This document shows positions 24,901 to 35,902 of a stretch of DNA of 64,000 bases, in pieces; the stretch's first letter is position 1; each line of letters opens with the position of its first letter. Position numbers and translations under genes: made by a program. The stretch covers positions 82,001-146,000 of the forward strand of contig JAKOGI010000334.1 of assembly GCA_029747015.1 (NCBI GenBank), in the 5' to 3' direction. The notes beneath the pieces are model-generated. The model ran no database searches and was not told where the DNA came from. It saw only the letters and a program-made list of their open reading frames with translations. The stretch is from Carnegiea gigantea. Lineage: Eukaryota; Streptophyta; Magnoliopsida; Caryophyllales; Cactaceae.

Positions 24901-25321
24901 TGAGTTAGTAAACTTGGTTTGTATCATGTTCATACCTTTTGCGTTTGAAAGATTGTAATGAACGTAAAAAGGGCAACTGAAGGTGATTATTTACGAATCC
25001 TATCTTTCAAGTGCACGCTAGTAACTACCAAGTTTTGAATCGTGAGTTAGTACACTCACCATGTTTCTAAGAGGCCTTTCTTGTTGTTTGCCTAAAGCTA
25101 AAATTGTAAGAAAATTATGTTTTCATGTTTTAAGTTTATAAAACCTATATACGAATAAGTATAAGCATGTTTGTCTACTAAGTATGTATGTGTATGAATG
25201 TTATAAGTTCCTAAGATATATATATGAATACATATAAATATGTATGTGTACGAATGGTTATGTTTATGTCTATGTGTACGTGGAGGAGCTACTCTAGAAA
25301 CTTTAAGCTTAAGTCTGAAAC

Positions 25322-25407
25322 CCAGGAATGGTGGCTTAGTTCCGGCCTGGTATCACATATGTTACATTGTGATAGATTCAGGGATGGTGGTTTGACTCCC
25401 GCCTGAA
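25322..25407 (+). repeat. Two related hairpin-forming repeats
   Basis: 25322-25350 starts CCAGGAATGGTGGC and ends CCGGCCTGG; 25377-25407 starts TTCAGGGATGGTGG and ends CCCGCCTGAA. The two share the middle text, and each can close a terminal stem (CCAGG/CCTGG and TTCAGG/CCTGAA). They lie in the 3' half of the solo LTR, in the likely transcribed region. Confidence 0.65.
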
Positions 25408-26365
25408 GTCTAAGTATAAAAATTATGTCTCAGTGCAGTATGATGCCTGTCCGGATAGGCGTATGTTGCCGCTCGAGGTTGGCCGAGTCGAGATGGCAGT
25501 AACAAAGTACCTCTAAGAGTCTAGCCTCCTCATTTACGTGAATAAGTTACTATGTATAATTTTCGGTAAGTGAAACTTATGCGTAAGACCCCTTTTATGC
25601 AATGTTTCCGGGTTTACGTAACTTTATTATGTTAAGTCAACGCATTACGGTTTCTTCTAAAGTTAAGCCTTTGGGTATGACTATTCCTTCACTCGGTTTA
25701 TGGTTTGAATATGATGTATTATGTGAAAGCTCTTCAACTAAAATGAATTACAAAAGGTTTGCATAAGTTAATATGTATTTTAAGTATGTTTTGGGAGAGA
25801 GGGTTTATTCACTGAGCGGTGGTTGCTCATTCCCATTACCTTTCCCCTTTTTCCCAGATCCACAGGTATGTGATTGATGCGTGGAGTGCAACAAGGATGG
25901 ACTTGCTCGGTTTGATTATGACGTGACTATGTAATATTGATTATGTTTGTAAGGTTATGTAATAATTTATCTTTTGTAAGGTTTATGAAAAATAGAAAGC
26001 TCTGTATACTCCGGGCGTGTGGCCCGTAGAGTTGTGAACTTCGGCGTGTAGCCGTACAGTTGTCGGTGTTATTTAGTACCTTTTTGTATTGCAGGGATGT
26101 AATGTAAAGCTTAGGCCTGGGGAAATGGTCAGTTTTCAGGGGAAACTCTGTCCGTTTTGCCCCAGAAATTAAGAAAATCCTAATATTTCTGGCCCTAGGG
26201 TTAAACTCAAGACCCAATTATGTTATAGTGGCTTAAGTTTTAAATATTAAGTCTCAATAGATTATGTTTCAAATAGGTTTAAGCAAGTTGCCTTAACAGT
26301 CTTTTCCCAGGGGAAGGCTGTGGCGTGTAACACGACCCGCCTGAGGTCGGAGGTGTTACAATTAT

Positions 26366-27900
26366 CCTACACATGATCTGGAGTTAGCAGCTGTAATTTT
26401 TGAACTGCAAATTTAGAGACATTACTTATATGGGATACCATGCAAAATCAATACTGATCATCAAAGTTTGAAGTATATCTTCACTCAGGAGAAGCTCAAT
26501 CTGAGACAAAGGCGTTGGTTAGAACTGCGTAAAGATTTCAACTTGCAGATCTAATGTCAATCAAGAAAGGGAAATGTTGTGGCAGATGCCGTGAATAGGA
26601 AGACATAACATACCATGAACACTGTAGTGATTATTCAGTTGAACCTCTTGAGAGAGCTTGAGGACTTGGACATTCTATTAGTGTCGCACTGGAACGTGAA
26701 TGTTCAACTGCTAGCACTTACCTTACAGCGCTCCCTAATGGAGGAAACCAGAGTGAATTAAGATAGTGATCCTGAGCTCTAAAGAATAAAGCACAATCTT
26801 ACGAAAGCAGATTTTAGAGGAGACTCACAACATTGACTATTCGGTGCATCCAGGGGATACCAAGATGAGCAGAGATCCGAGGTAATATTTTTAGTGAAAC
26901 AGTATGAAAAGAGAAATTGCAGAATATGTGGATAAATGTCTAATTTGCCAAAAGGCCAAAGCAGAACACCAGCGCCCCATAGGTGAATTGAGACCTGTTG
27001 AAATTCCCACTTGGAAGTGGGATTCAATTTCAATGAACCTTGTCATGGGATTCCCTTGGATATAGTGTCTGATAGAGATCAGAGATTTCAAGCCTGTGTT
27101 GGTAAGCACTTCAAACAGCCTTTAGAACTAGTTTGAACTTTCGCAGTTCTTATCATCTTGAAGGGGTGACCAAGCATCTAAAAATATCAATGGATCCAAC
27201 TCTTCTAAGTTGGACATGACCAATGACCAACAGTTACATTTGAAGAAAGTATGAAACCCCCAGCGGTCGACATTGTGAATATCAGGATAAAATGACGGTA
27301 GACATTGACAACAAAATCATCTTTTGGGTCATGAAGATCTTCTTTAACATTCAATAAGGTAACATATCTCAGAAGACTTTTGAAATCATACTATTGGAAT
27401 CAGTAGAAAAGCTATGTTGATAAAAGCAGAAGATTCCTGAAATTTCAGGTATATGATAAGGTTTTTCAGAAAGTTTCACCAACAAAAGGTGTAAGGAGAT
27501 TGAATTGCAAACTAAATTGCAGTCAAGATCTTTTAGACCATGTCAGTTTATTGAAAGGCTGAATTGCATAGCTTGCCTATCAGGTCTGCCTATATAGCTC
27601 AAACACATGCATGACGCGTTCCTTGCATCACAACTCAAATAGTATATTTCATATCCTAATCATGCTGTCATAATCAAAAAACACGGCCGTCATTAAGGGT
27701 CTTGTGCTTCAAGAGCACCCAGTCCAGATATTAGAACATAGGATTCAGCAGTTAAGCATCAAGCAGATATCTCCAACCAAATTACTTTGGGCAAAGTATA
27801 CCTCTGCAGAAGCTACTCGATAATCTAACGAAGAAGTAAAAGCCGAGCACCCATATCTATTTGAGATAACCTTGCATGTTTAACAAAGTTCATAAGTTTT
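26366..27900 (+). pseudogene. Gypsy RNase H (rest) and integrase, broken
   Basis: Continues the host RNase H beyond the solo LTR: LELAAVIFELQI, RHYLYG, TDHQSLKYIFTQ and LRQRRWLE near 26375-26530. Integrase zinc-finger and core words follow in changing frames: Y-V-K-x-C-x-x-C-Q-x-x-K-A near 26920-26960, W-K-W-D-S-I-S-M near 27010-27040, SDRDQRF near 27065-27090. The chromovirus-type C-terminal tail is near 27690-27860. Stops and shifts throughout, and parts of the catalytic core appear deleted. I did not identify a chromodomain. Confidence 0.8.
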
Positions 27901-27916
27901 GAGGATGAAACTCTTT

Positions 27917-27928
27917 AAGGGGGAATGC
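27917..27928 (+). other. Polypurine tract of Tekay-like element
   Basis: AAGGGGGAATGC immediately before the 3' LTR start at 27929. Confidence 0.75.
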
Positions 27929-30783
27929 TGTAATAGCCCGACCCTAAATCATGTTCATTTATTTAATTAAGTCGTGCTATTAATTTTTCACATTTATTTA
28001 TCTCATTTAATCATCCCGGTTGGGAGAATTCAATTTTGGGCCCCACTTTGTAATTCAAGTTTCATTTACCGTATTAATTTCAGAAAAATTGATAGTAGGC
28101 CTTGATAATTATGATTTAAAAGATTAAATTATTTTTCGTGACATCACATTTAATTTCGAGCTTCGAAAAAAAATTTAATTAATCACACCCAGTTTGATTT
28201 TTTTTTTCCCCAAACCCAGAGCTCATTGAAGGCCAATTTCGGCCCAATAAGTTTCTAATTCATTTGCTTCGCTAATTACCATCATTAGGCCCTAACTACA
28301 ATTTGCAAGGTATTTTTGGAGCTAAAATCTCAGCCAAGTTTACTTGGATGATTTTCATCTAAGTAAACTAAGCTAGCAAAGGTAAGGCTAGTTTTCCTGC
28401 TTTCCTCCACGCAAGGCCATCTTCTTCTTCCTCTTCTCTTCCCTCCATGGCCACCACCACACCAGCCACCACAGCCGCCACCACCAGGTGGCCACGCCAT
28501 CAACCACCATGCACCATCTAAACACCTCCCACATCCAGCAACACCTCCATCTCTCCCTTTCGATCACTAAGCAAGGTAAAAGTCTAGCCTAATCTAATTT
28601 TATTTTGGATTTTTATGTTGGATTTGATTGTGGATCATTTATCTTGATACAAATAAGAGTTATTTTGATGTTTTAATGGTTGGATTATGCTTGAAAGTAA
28701 GTAACGTTTGAAGTTGTTCATGATCATGCAAGTTTAGGTGGTGATGATATGGATTTTGATTGTTTTAAGTGAGATTTTGTGATCTTTGATATTGGTAATG
28801 AATATCAAGATGTTTATGCTGATTTATATAAGTTAGAGAGTGTTTTTAATGGGTGGTTATGTGAAGAAAAGATTGAAAAATGTGATTATTAAACAGTAAA
28901 TAGACCTAAAATAGGGGTCACTTCGGGAGAAAATTGGTATTAATTGGCATATTGAAAAATCATAATTTCTAGTGAGTTGATAGCTCAATGATTTAACTTT
29001 CAATGGGATTTGGAATTACTTAATTCTGAGTTGTGTGGACAAAGTTATGATCAATTTACGGAAACTGCGCAAAATTCATCAAAACTGGGAACAAACTGGA
29101 ACAGGGAACCTTACAAAACAAATTGGAATTGATTGGCTAATTGAAAAATTGTGATTTTTAGTGTGCAGATAGATCAACGAGTTATCTTTCAAATGCCTAT
29201 TGAATCACCTTAATCCGAGTTTTGTGGAAAAAGTTTTGATCATTTTTGTACGACTGCGCAGATTGCACCAAAATTGTGCACGTCTGTGTTCTACCCCAAT
29301 TTTAGGGACGTTACTATGTGAATCATACTTTGTGTCCAGTCAACATTATGAGCTTTTCATATTGGGATTTTATATCTTAATTAGAGGTCAGGAGTGAAAG
29401 ATATGGATTTTCTAAAGTAGACCATCAAACGGTATTATGTGAAGAAAGAAATCAGTGCTTAACGAATCAAACTGAGGTTATTTGAACCTTTATGAATCTC
29501 ACAACACCCCTCATGGCATTAAACCTTCTATTATCCATTTGAAATCATTACACATTCTATTATCCATTTCAAAAACGTTACACCTTCTATTATCCATTTT
29601 AGAAATATCAGAAACCCATATTTCTTTTATATCAATTAAAATCTTTTCATTATCAGCTCAATCGTTTTGATTTGATCTATTTTGTTTCAATTTGTTGAAT
29701 TTCAAGTTCAATAACCCTAACTGATTTATTATTTAGATTATTTTGGTTTAACTTGTCATATATTAAATTATTGGAATTATAGAAGTCTTTTTAATTAATC
29801 AATTTCCATTAACAGTTACAAATTAAGTCAGTGAATATGGTTTACTAGCTACATTTACCTATAATTATATTTCTTTAGCAAAATCAAGGCCTAATCTATC
29901 ATTTTTCATTGTGCATACGCATTATCAAGTGAAATATCATTTTAAAAACTTCAGGTACGTTCATTGCCTATATCTTTAAAAATCCGCACGTATTTATCAA
30001 AATTGTAATATTTTGATAAGTACATCAATGAATCAGTTTAATTAGTAATTTATCATATAATTAGTAACCCCATCAGTTATCAGTTACAGGGCATTACCCT
30101 TAAGTTACCCGCGCGGCTTCAAGCCAGGTCCCCTGATCGGTTTGGCAGGTGTACACCTATTCATAAATCGTAATAGTATCAAGGGGTTCACTATCAGATA
30201 ATAACGAGTAATGCAATTTTACATTCATCTCATTCTCTGTTTTAACTTAAATTGAATTGCAAAGCGGCCGCCCAAATAATTTATTCAGAGATTATTTAAC
30301 AATACAGGAATGCATGTACTGAGCTTCGACTCATAGTTCAAAATATTTTCATGTTTTGTTTTAGACAAATGCTCAGGGAATCGCCCTCATGCTAGCAAAC
30401 TAGCTGAATAGAGTAAGTTAAGCAAGAAAATTTGAATGGATCAGCAGTGATGGAGTATATACATACTTTAAAGCTGTATTTTGAATTCTTTAGTGGATGG
30501 AGATGTAGATTATGGTGATTTTGGATGGAGATGTAGATTATGGTGAATTATTTTACTATGGTTTGTGAATCTTGCATTGGTTAACACCTGATTATAAATG
30601 GTTGATTATGAGTGAATGTGTATGGTTAAGGTTATGCTTAACTATGTTATTTTAGTACACTTACCTCAAGCCTTGTCCTTTAGGCGGAGATAACGCTCCA
30701 ATCATTGGATTTATCAGTCATAATTGAGGAATTTATTAAGGAGATTATAAACAGTGAAGCATGGTTAATTTTGGGGCGTTACA
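27929..30783 (+). repeat. 3' LTR of Tekay-like element (2855 bp)
   Basis: TGTAATAGCCC start and GGGGCGTTACA end. Collinear with the 5' LTR, including the CCA-rich patch, the three-fold repeat near 29525-29610 and the 28-bp duplication at 30494-30549. It has an extra block near 30055-30100 (CCCATCAGTTATCAG region) absent from the 5' copy. The old remnant at 12600-12800 also has that block, so the 5' LTR probably lost it. Confidence 0.95.
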
Positions 30784-30788
30784 ACTTT

Positions 30789-31330
30789 GGTCATACGCAT
30801 CCCAGTTATCATGGCAGTGATAAAGGTCATAAGCAACACAGTGGATTCAATGCTAACAAGACCTCTTATCCTAGAATCATACAAAAGGGTCAATGTCCTT
30901 GAAACAGGACATTCTTCATCCTCACCAATTCCTGCCACTAGAGATTACATGAAGGTTTGATTTTTATCCTTATAGGTATGTTTCAAAGCTAAGAGAAGTC
31001 CCTGGTACTTGGGCAGTGGATGTCCAAGACATATGACTAGAGATCCTTCAATGTTTATTGAGTTTTGTAAACAAAAATTAGGTAAAGTGACTTTTGGAGA
31101 CGATGGTCGTGGTAACATCCTTGGCATTGGTAAGAATTCTACAAACTCTATTGGCAATGCCTAGTTGATGGTTTGAAATACAACTTGTTAAACATTTCAC
31201 AACTGTGTGATAAGGGCAACTATATGAGGTTTGATGAATCCAAATGTGCTGTTTAAAATACTAAATCCAATGACATTGTACTACATGGTTCTAGACTAGA
31301 TAATGTTTATGCTATAAACCTTGATCATAT
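30789..31330 (+). pseudogene. Copia gag end, protease and GAG-pre-integrase, broken
   Basis: Resumes the copia reading after the Tekay-like element. The protease region at 31003-31038 reads W-Y-L-G-S-G-C-P-R-H-M-T. The catalytic Asp of the usual D-S-G motif is Gly, so the enzyme would be dead even without the stops. Next come FGDDGRG and GIGK words near 31095-31140, then LLNISQLCDKG near 31185-31225, the usual lead into GAG-pre-integrase. Confidence 0.82.
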
Positions 31331-32246
31331 CTTTCCTCTGCATCTTCCTTGCCTGTAAGCATCTGTTGATGATGCATGGCTTTGGAATCACAAATTCAGA
31401 CATGCTAGCATGCACACTCTTCATAAATTAGTCCAACATGGTTTAATAAGAGGATTACCCCCTTATAAATTTGAGAAAGACTGTGTGTACAGTGCGTGTG
31501 TTACAGGTAAGCAAGTTCGTGCTCCCTTGAAACTGTTGAAAAGTGTGTCTACCTCAAGGTGCTTGGAGTTGTTGCACATGGACCTATATGGACCAATCCG
31601 CATTAGAAGTCTCGGAGGCAGTTCATATATATTTATTATGGTGGATGATCACTCTAGATTCACATGAGTGATATTTTTGAAGGATAAAACAAAAGCTCTC
31701 AAGAAATTTGTAAAGTTGTGTAGGAAATTACAAATCTTAAAGAACTTGCCAGTGATTGTAATTAGAACTGACCATGGGGAAGAATTTGACGAAGACAAGT
31801 TCATTGATTATTATGACAAAAATGGCATATCTCATAACTTTTTAGCAACAAGAACTCCACAGCAAAATGGAGTTGAAAGAAAGAACAGGACATTGGAAGA
31901 TATGACTAGGACAATGATATGTGAAAATGAACTTCCAAAGTCATTATGGGCTGAGGTTGTTAATAATGCAAATTATGTTCTTACCAAATGCCTCATCAAA
32001 TTAATTCTCAAAAAGACACCATATGAATTGGTCAAAGGTAAGAAACCAAATTTCTCATATTACAAGGCCTTTAGAAGTGAGTGCTTCATCCATAACAATG
32101 GCAAGGAAAACCATACTAAATTTGATTCAAGGAGTGATAAAGGTATATTTGTTGGTTATTCCTCTCTTAGTAAGGCATATCGTGTTTCCAACAAACATAA
32201 CAAGGTCATTGAGGAATCCATTCATGCTTTCTTTGATGAAAACTAA
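31331..32246 (+). pseudogene. Copia integrase with one in-frame stop
   Basis: The best-preserved coding part of the copia element. It begins near DDAWLWNHKFRHAS (zinc-binding His, 31368-31410). The catalytic triad is present: Asp in LHMDLYGPI near 31577, Asp in RTDHGEEF near 31770, Glu in NGVERKNRT near 31870. A single TGA at 31665-31667 stands where the family has a conserved Trp, splitting two otherwise open stretches (31410-31667 and 31668-32246). The second ends in the FVGYSS and C-terminal region expected before RT. No indel in this block. Confidence 0.88.
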
Positions 32247-32760
32247 TAGTGATCTTGCTAATTCAACTTCATTTGATGAGTTTTAGCTAAGTAAATATAT
32301 AGATGATGAAGATGAAGGAGCCCTGGACAATAATAATCCTCAATGTGCTCCTAACAATGTAGGCCAATTTTCAAATCAAGATGACAAAGGACAACCTGAT
32401 CGATGACATTGAAACTGCTCTAGAAACTTCAAAAGATGCATGTGAAAGACCCCAAACCAATAACATGAACATTATGTCATCCTCAAGTGACTAGGGTCAA
32501 GTTCAAAACACTATAATGAACCAAGGAGGGGATTTAAGTACAAATATCCCCATCCATTGAAAACAACTTGCTTAGTAACATCAACACAGGTATAACAACC
32601 CATTCATCATTAAGAAATTTATGTGCATTCTTTTCATTTGTTTCTCATATAGAACCAACGAACTATGTTTAGGCATTGAGAGACCCAAATTGGGGCATTG
32701 GCAATGCAAGATGAACTCAACTAGTTTGAGAGGAACCAAGTTTGATCCTTCACACCTAGA
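32247..32760 (+). pseudogene. Linker between copia integrase and RT, decayed
   Basis: An acidic, Asn/Asp-rich linker (for example DDEDEGALDNNNPQC near 32300-32345) with stops, followed by a diverged R-D-P-N-W and A-M-Q-D-E-L-like stretch near 32680-32720. That is where copia RT normally begins with a P-x-x-W-x-x-A-M-x-x-E-L motif. Confidence 0.55.
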
Positions 32761-32775
32761 TCAGATACCCACCCA

Positions 32776-33370
32776 GTGATTGGGACCAAGTCGTTGTTTA
32801 AGAACAAGTTAGATGAGTCTAGGGTAGTGGTGAGAAATAAAACCAGATTGGTTGCAAAGGGGTGCAGCAGAGAGAAAGGCATAGACTTTGATGAACCACT
32901 TAGAAAATTTCTCTTTGAAAATGGCTTTTCACATGGAAAGATTGATAAAACCCTTTTCATTAAAACAAAGGGGAATATGTCCTCATCATTCAAGTGTATG
33001 TAGATGATACCATATTTGGTGCTGTTAACCATGCTCTATGTCAAGAGTTTTCAAATTTGATGAGTAAAGAGTTTAAGATGAGTACGGTAGGGGAACTTAA
33101 CTTCCTAGGGTTTCAGATTAAGCACTGCCAAGATGATATATTTATTAACCAAGGTAAGTGTGTGAAAGGACTCTTGAGGAAATACAAGCTTGACGATGTC
33201 AAGCATGTCAGCACTCTAAGGGCATTGAATACAAAGTTGGACCTTGATCCAAGTGGTAAGTCAGTGTTAGAAAAACTCTACAGAGGACTGATTAGCTTAT
33301 TACTTCATCTAACAGCAAGTAGACCAGATATTATGTTCGGTGTATGCCTATGTGCTCAATTCTAAAGCCC
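32776..33370 (+). pseudogene. Copia RT with internal deletion
   Basis: The opening RT block V-V-R-N-K-T-R-L-V-A-K-G-C-S and G-I-D-F-D-E is present (32825-32897). The next residues already belong to the K-F-L-x-E-N-G-F-x-x-G-K block near 32905, so roughly 90 residues of the palm and fingers normally between them are deleted. The YVDD catalytic box survives at about 32997-33008, out of frame with the part before it. The thumb and connection follow (LNFLGFQI near 33100). Confidence 0.85.
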
Positions 33371-33960
33371 CTAAAGAATCATATCTAATAGCTGTCGAAA
33401 GAATTTTTAAATATCTTGCAAGAACCAAGGATATTGAGTTATGGTATCCTAGAGATGGAGATTTCAATCTCATTGGATATTTAAATGTAATATGTAGGCT
33501 ACAAGGTTGATAAAAAAAGAACATCTGGATATTGCTAATTTCTTAGACACTCCTTAGCCTCATAACACTCAAAGAAACAAAGGTCAGTAGATATATCAAC
33601 TACTGAAGTGGAATATATAGCGGCAGGAGCATGGTCTGCTCAAATACTTTAGATCACATGACAACCATAAGACATTGGTTTTGATTTTCAAAAAGTCCCC
33701 ATCCGATGTGATAATATGAGTGTAATAAATAACATAAAAAATCCAGTCTAGCACTCAAGAACCAAACACATCAAATTCAGGCAACACTTTATACGGGATC
33801 ATGTTGATAAAGCTAATATCATTTTTGAATTTGTTCCTTCACATTTGCAATTACCTGATATTTTCACCAAACCATTTGGTGAAGATTAGTTCAATTTTAT
33901 TTTAAGTAAACTTGGCATGTTGAAAATGGATGCAAGAATTAAGGGGGAGGATCCCTTAAA
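33280..33960 (+). pseudogene. Copia RNase H, broken
   Basis: RPDIMFGVCLCAQF near 33320-33364, then a stop; ERIFKYLARTKDIELWYP near 33395-33450; STTEVEYIAAGAW near 33597-33636; a K-H-I-x-F-R-x-H-F-I-R-D-H-V run near 33765-33805; a DIFTKPFGED end near 33860-33890; and a short basic tail to about 33960. Stops and shifts interrupt it. Confidence 0.82.
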
Positions 33961-34465
33961 GTCTAATGTGAGAAAGTGGTGTAGGTAAAGCCCAGTGACA
34001 TTGGACCATACATTGTAACAACGTCTCATAGTCCATATTAAATTCGTGTTCTTAGACTTTGGATTTATTCCACACATATCAATTGCAGCAAGTAGCTTAT
34101 GATCAGGGATTTAAATCAATTAAATGCCTCAATAACTACCATATTTTGAAAACCGTGGGTTTTCAAAATCTTTTCAAATCAAATTTTTGGTAGCTTTCTA
34201 ACCCATTTTAGGCCATTTTTCTCTTATATTTATGAAAGGCAATGATGCCTTTTCTCAAAACCACCTTTAATCCTGTCCCTTGATATCATATATCTGTCAA
34301 AAATTGACACTTCTCACTCCCTTTTCTCTCTCCTCAACCCCATAAAGAGGACGTGCCCTGCCTAAACTGCTTACCACTCAACCTCCACTATATCTCACTC
34401 TCTCTTTTTCAAACTCCCAAACTCTTATCTCTCTCCTATCAAAAACCTTGATACCATCCTCAAAC

Positions 34466-35600
34466 ATGTCTTCTAAATGCAAAGGAAGCACCCCCCAGAA
34501 GCATTCGCCACCCTTGCTAAGTGAACTCATGGTGCCACCAAATGTCGATTGCCAAATTCTAGGGAAATCAACACTATCTTAGACTTTGAGACAGAATTGT
34601 CCATAAACTTTGGTAACTCCTTTTCTAAACTAGAATCTCTAGAAGATCTAGGTATCCCTAACCTTCCTCTTAAATGGTTCATTAACATGGGGCGTAAAAT
34701 GATTCAACCATGTCATAGAAAGGGAATTAGTGTTTTGTGAATTCGTTGATTTAAATTTCTTGAGGCATGAAAATTTTTATTTTGTTGAAAAATTAAAGAA
34801 ATTGGGTTACATGGGTCTATTTGAAGTGCATCATGAAGTATATCCTCAGTTGGTTCGGCCATTTTATGCTTACTTTAAAAATGTGGAACCTAAGGGTGGG
34901 GAGTAGAACCTACTACACCACCAATGTCAAAGACACTGTCATCACCGTCTTCTACATCATAGAGGGGTATTATGTGGATTTTGCTGAGCTCATCCTTGAA
35001 TACATGATCAAGGTCAATAACCTATCAAGGAACCCATTAGCTAACACAAATCTCCTAACTCAAATATTCAAGGCCTTTAATGAAAACACGCTCAAGAGTC
35101 TAAAATTCAAACCCCTCCCCTTTAGATACTAGAAACATTAGGAGGAAATTTTTGCTAATGACATTGAGACTCCTATGCCTTAACCCTACCTTGAGGTGAT
35201 TGCTCCTCCCTAGACAGAATGCTTTAAAGGAAATCTTAAGGAGATTAAGGGGGAGATCACTAGTATGAAGACTAGTCAAGGTGGGATCAAGCCGACATTG
35301 ACCGATCTTGAAGGGTATGGGAGAATTTGAAAGAGTGTGCTACCGAGCTCAAAAGCATTATCTCTGATCTGAAGGTAGAGGAAGAGACTTTAAAAGTGAT
35401 AAATGATGAGTTTGGAGTAAATGTAGCGGGCTAGGGACATCAGTAAAGACCACCTAGGCTGAGGTGAGTCAGGAGGTGAACACTGGGAAAGAGACTGGTG
35501 TGCTCAAGGTTACAGAGGGACCTAAGACAACTGCTCCAGCCTCCCGTACAGATGATCATGCTTGATGCTCCCTCTATTTCTCTCAAAGGTAATTTCTTGT
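34466..35600 (+). pseudogene. Env-position ORF of Sirevirus-like element, broken
   Basis: An extra coding region between RNase H and the 3' LTR. It starts at an ATG (34466) after a pyrimidine-rich leader. Fragments in several frames include FVDLNFLRHENFYFVEKL (34742-34795) and L-V-R-P-F-Y-A-Y-F-K-N-V (34850-34890). These resemble the plant retroelement domain annotated as putative plant transposon protein / env-like ORF of Sireviruses. A Lys/Glu-rich segment near 35225-35420 may have been a coiled coil. Numerous stops and frameshifts. Role unknown; the name reflects position only, and I see no fusion-protein features. Confidence 0.6.
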
Positions 35601-35888
35601 TTTTTTTTGTAGTTCTGAACAATTTGAATGTTTTTAAACAATGATTTATCAAACGATTTCTCAAGTTCACCCCTTTTGATGAAAGTTAGAAAGGGAGAAA
35701 AAGTATAGAATCAATGACATGAACTATGAAAAATCAAAGCCTTCCCAAAAGGCTTGAAAGCTTATGGCGTTCACAGCTGGGTGACTAGAGGCGCCTTATC
35801 TGTTGCTAACTATGCTATGTTTTTACCATAGATGCTCATATTCTTAATATGCTCATATGATCTTCAAATTAAAGTTTTGTTTTTCCTT

Positions 35889-35902
35889 AGAAAGGGGGAG
35901 AT
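35889..35902 (+). other. Polypurine tract of Sirevirus-like element
   Basis: GAAAGGGGGAGAT directly before the 3' LTR start at 35903. Confidence 0.85.

Larger units (their letters stand above)
22344..26360 (+). mobile_element. 4-kb solo LTR with internal minisatellite
   Basis: A 4017-bp segment starting TATGAGACCCGC (a TG start mutated to TA is likely) and ending GGAGGTGTTACA, flanked by a perfect TSD ATTAT (22339-22343 and 26361-26365). The host RNase H reading resumes exactly at the far side. No second LTR copy, PBS, polypurine tract or pol text lies inside, so it is a solo LTR left by recombination rather than a whole element. It contains the ~60-bp tandem array (23525-24900), hairpin pairs at 25322-25407, and a structured tail. 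The tail relates it to the piece at 18920-19138. The family is not identified beyond a gypsy-like long LTR. Confidence 0.85.
15729..30783 (+). mobile_element. Tekay/Del-like Ty3/gypsy retrotransposon, nested and dead
   Basis: LTRs 15729-18548 and 27929-30783, with TSD ACTTT at 15724-15728 and 30784-30788. The PBS is at 18553-18565, and gag, protease, RT, RNase H and integrase lie in gypsy order. The end of the pol region (27690-27860) reads as the P-V-Q-I-L-E, L-W-A, E-A-T and Y-P-L-F-E-like tail of chromovirus integrases of the Del/Tekay group. A 4-kb solo LTR splits the RNase H at 22344-26360. The two LTRs differ at 13 of the first 172 aligned bases, mostly transitions, so this insertion is younger than the copia host. 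No intact ORF remains. Confidence 0.93.

Noticed and set aside
22344..26360. Complete short retrotransposon instead of solo LTR
   Set aside because: No duplicated ends inside, no PBS, polypurine tract or coding text; one TG-like to CA unit with a perfect TSD.
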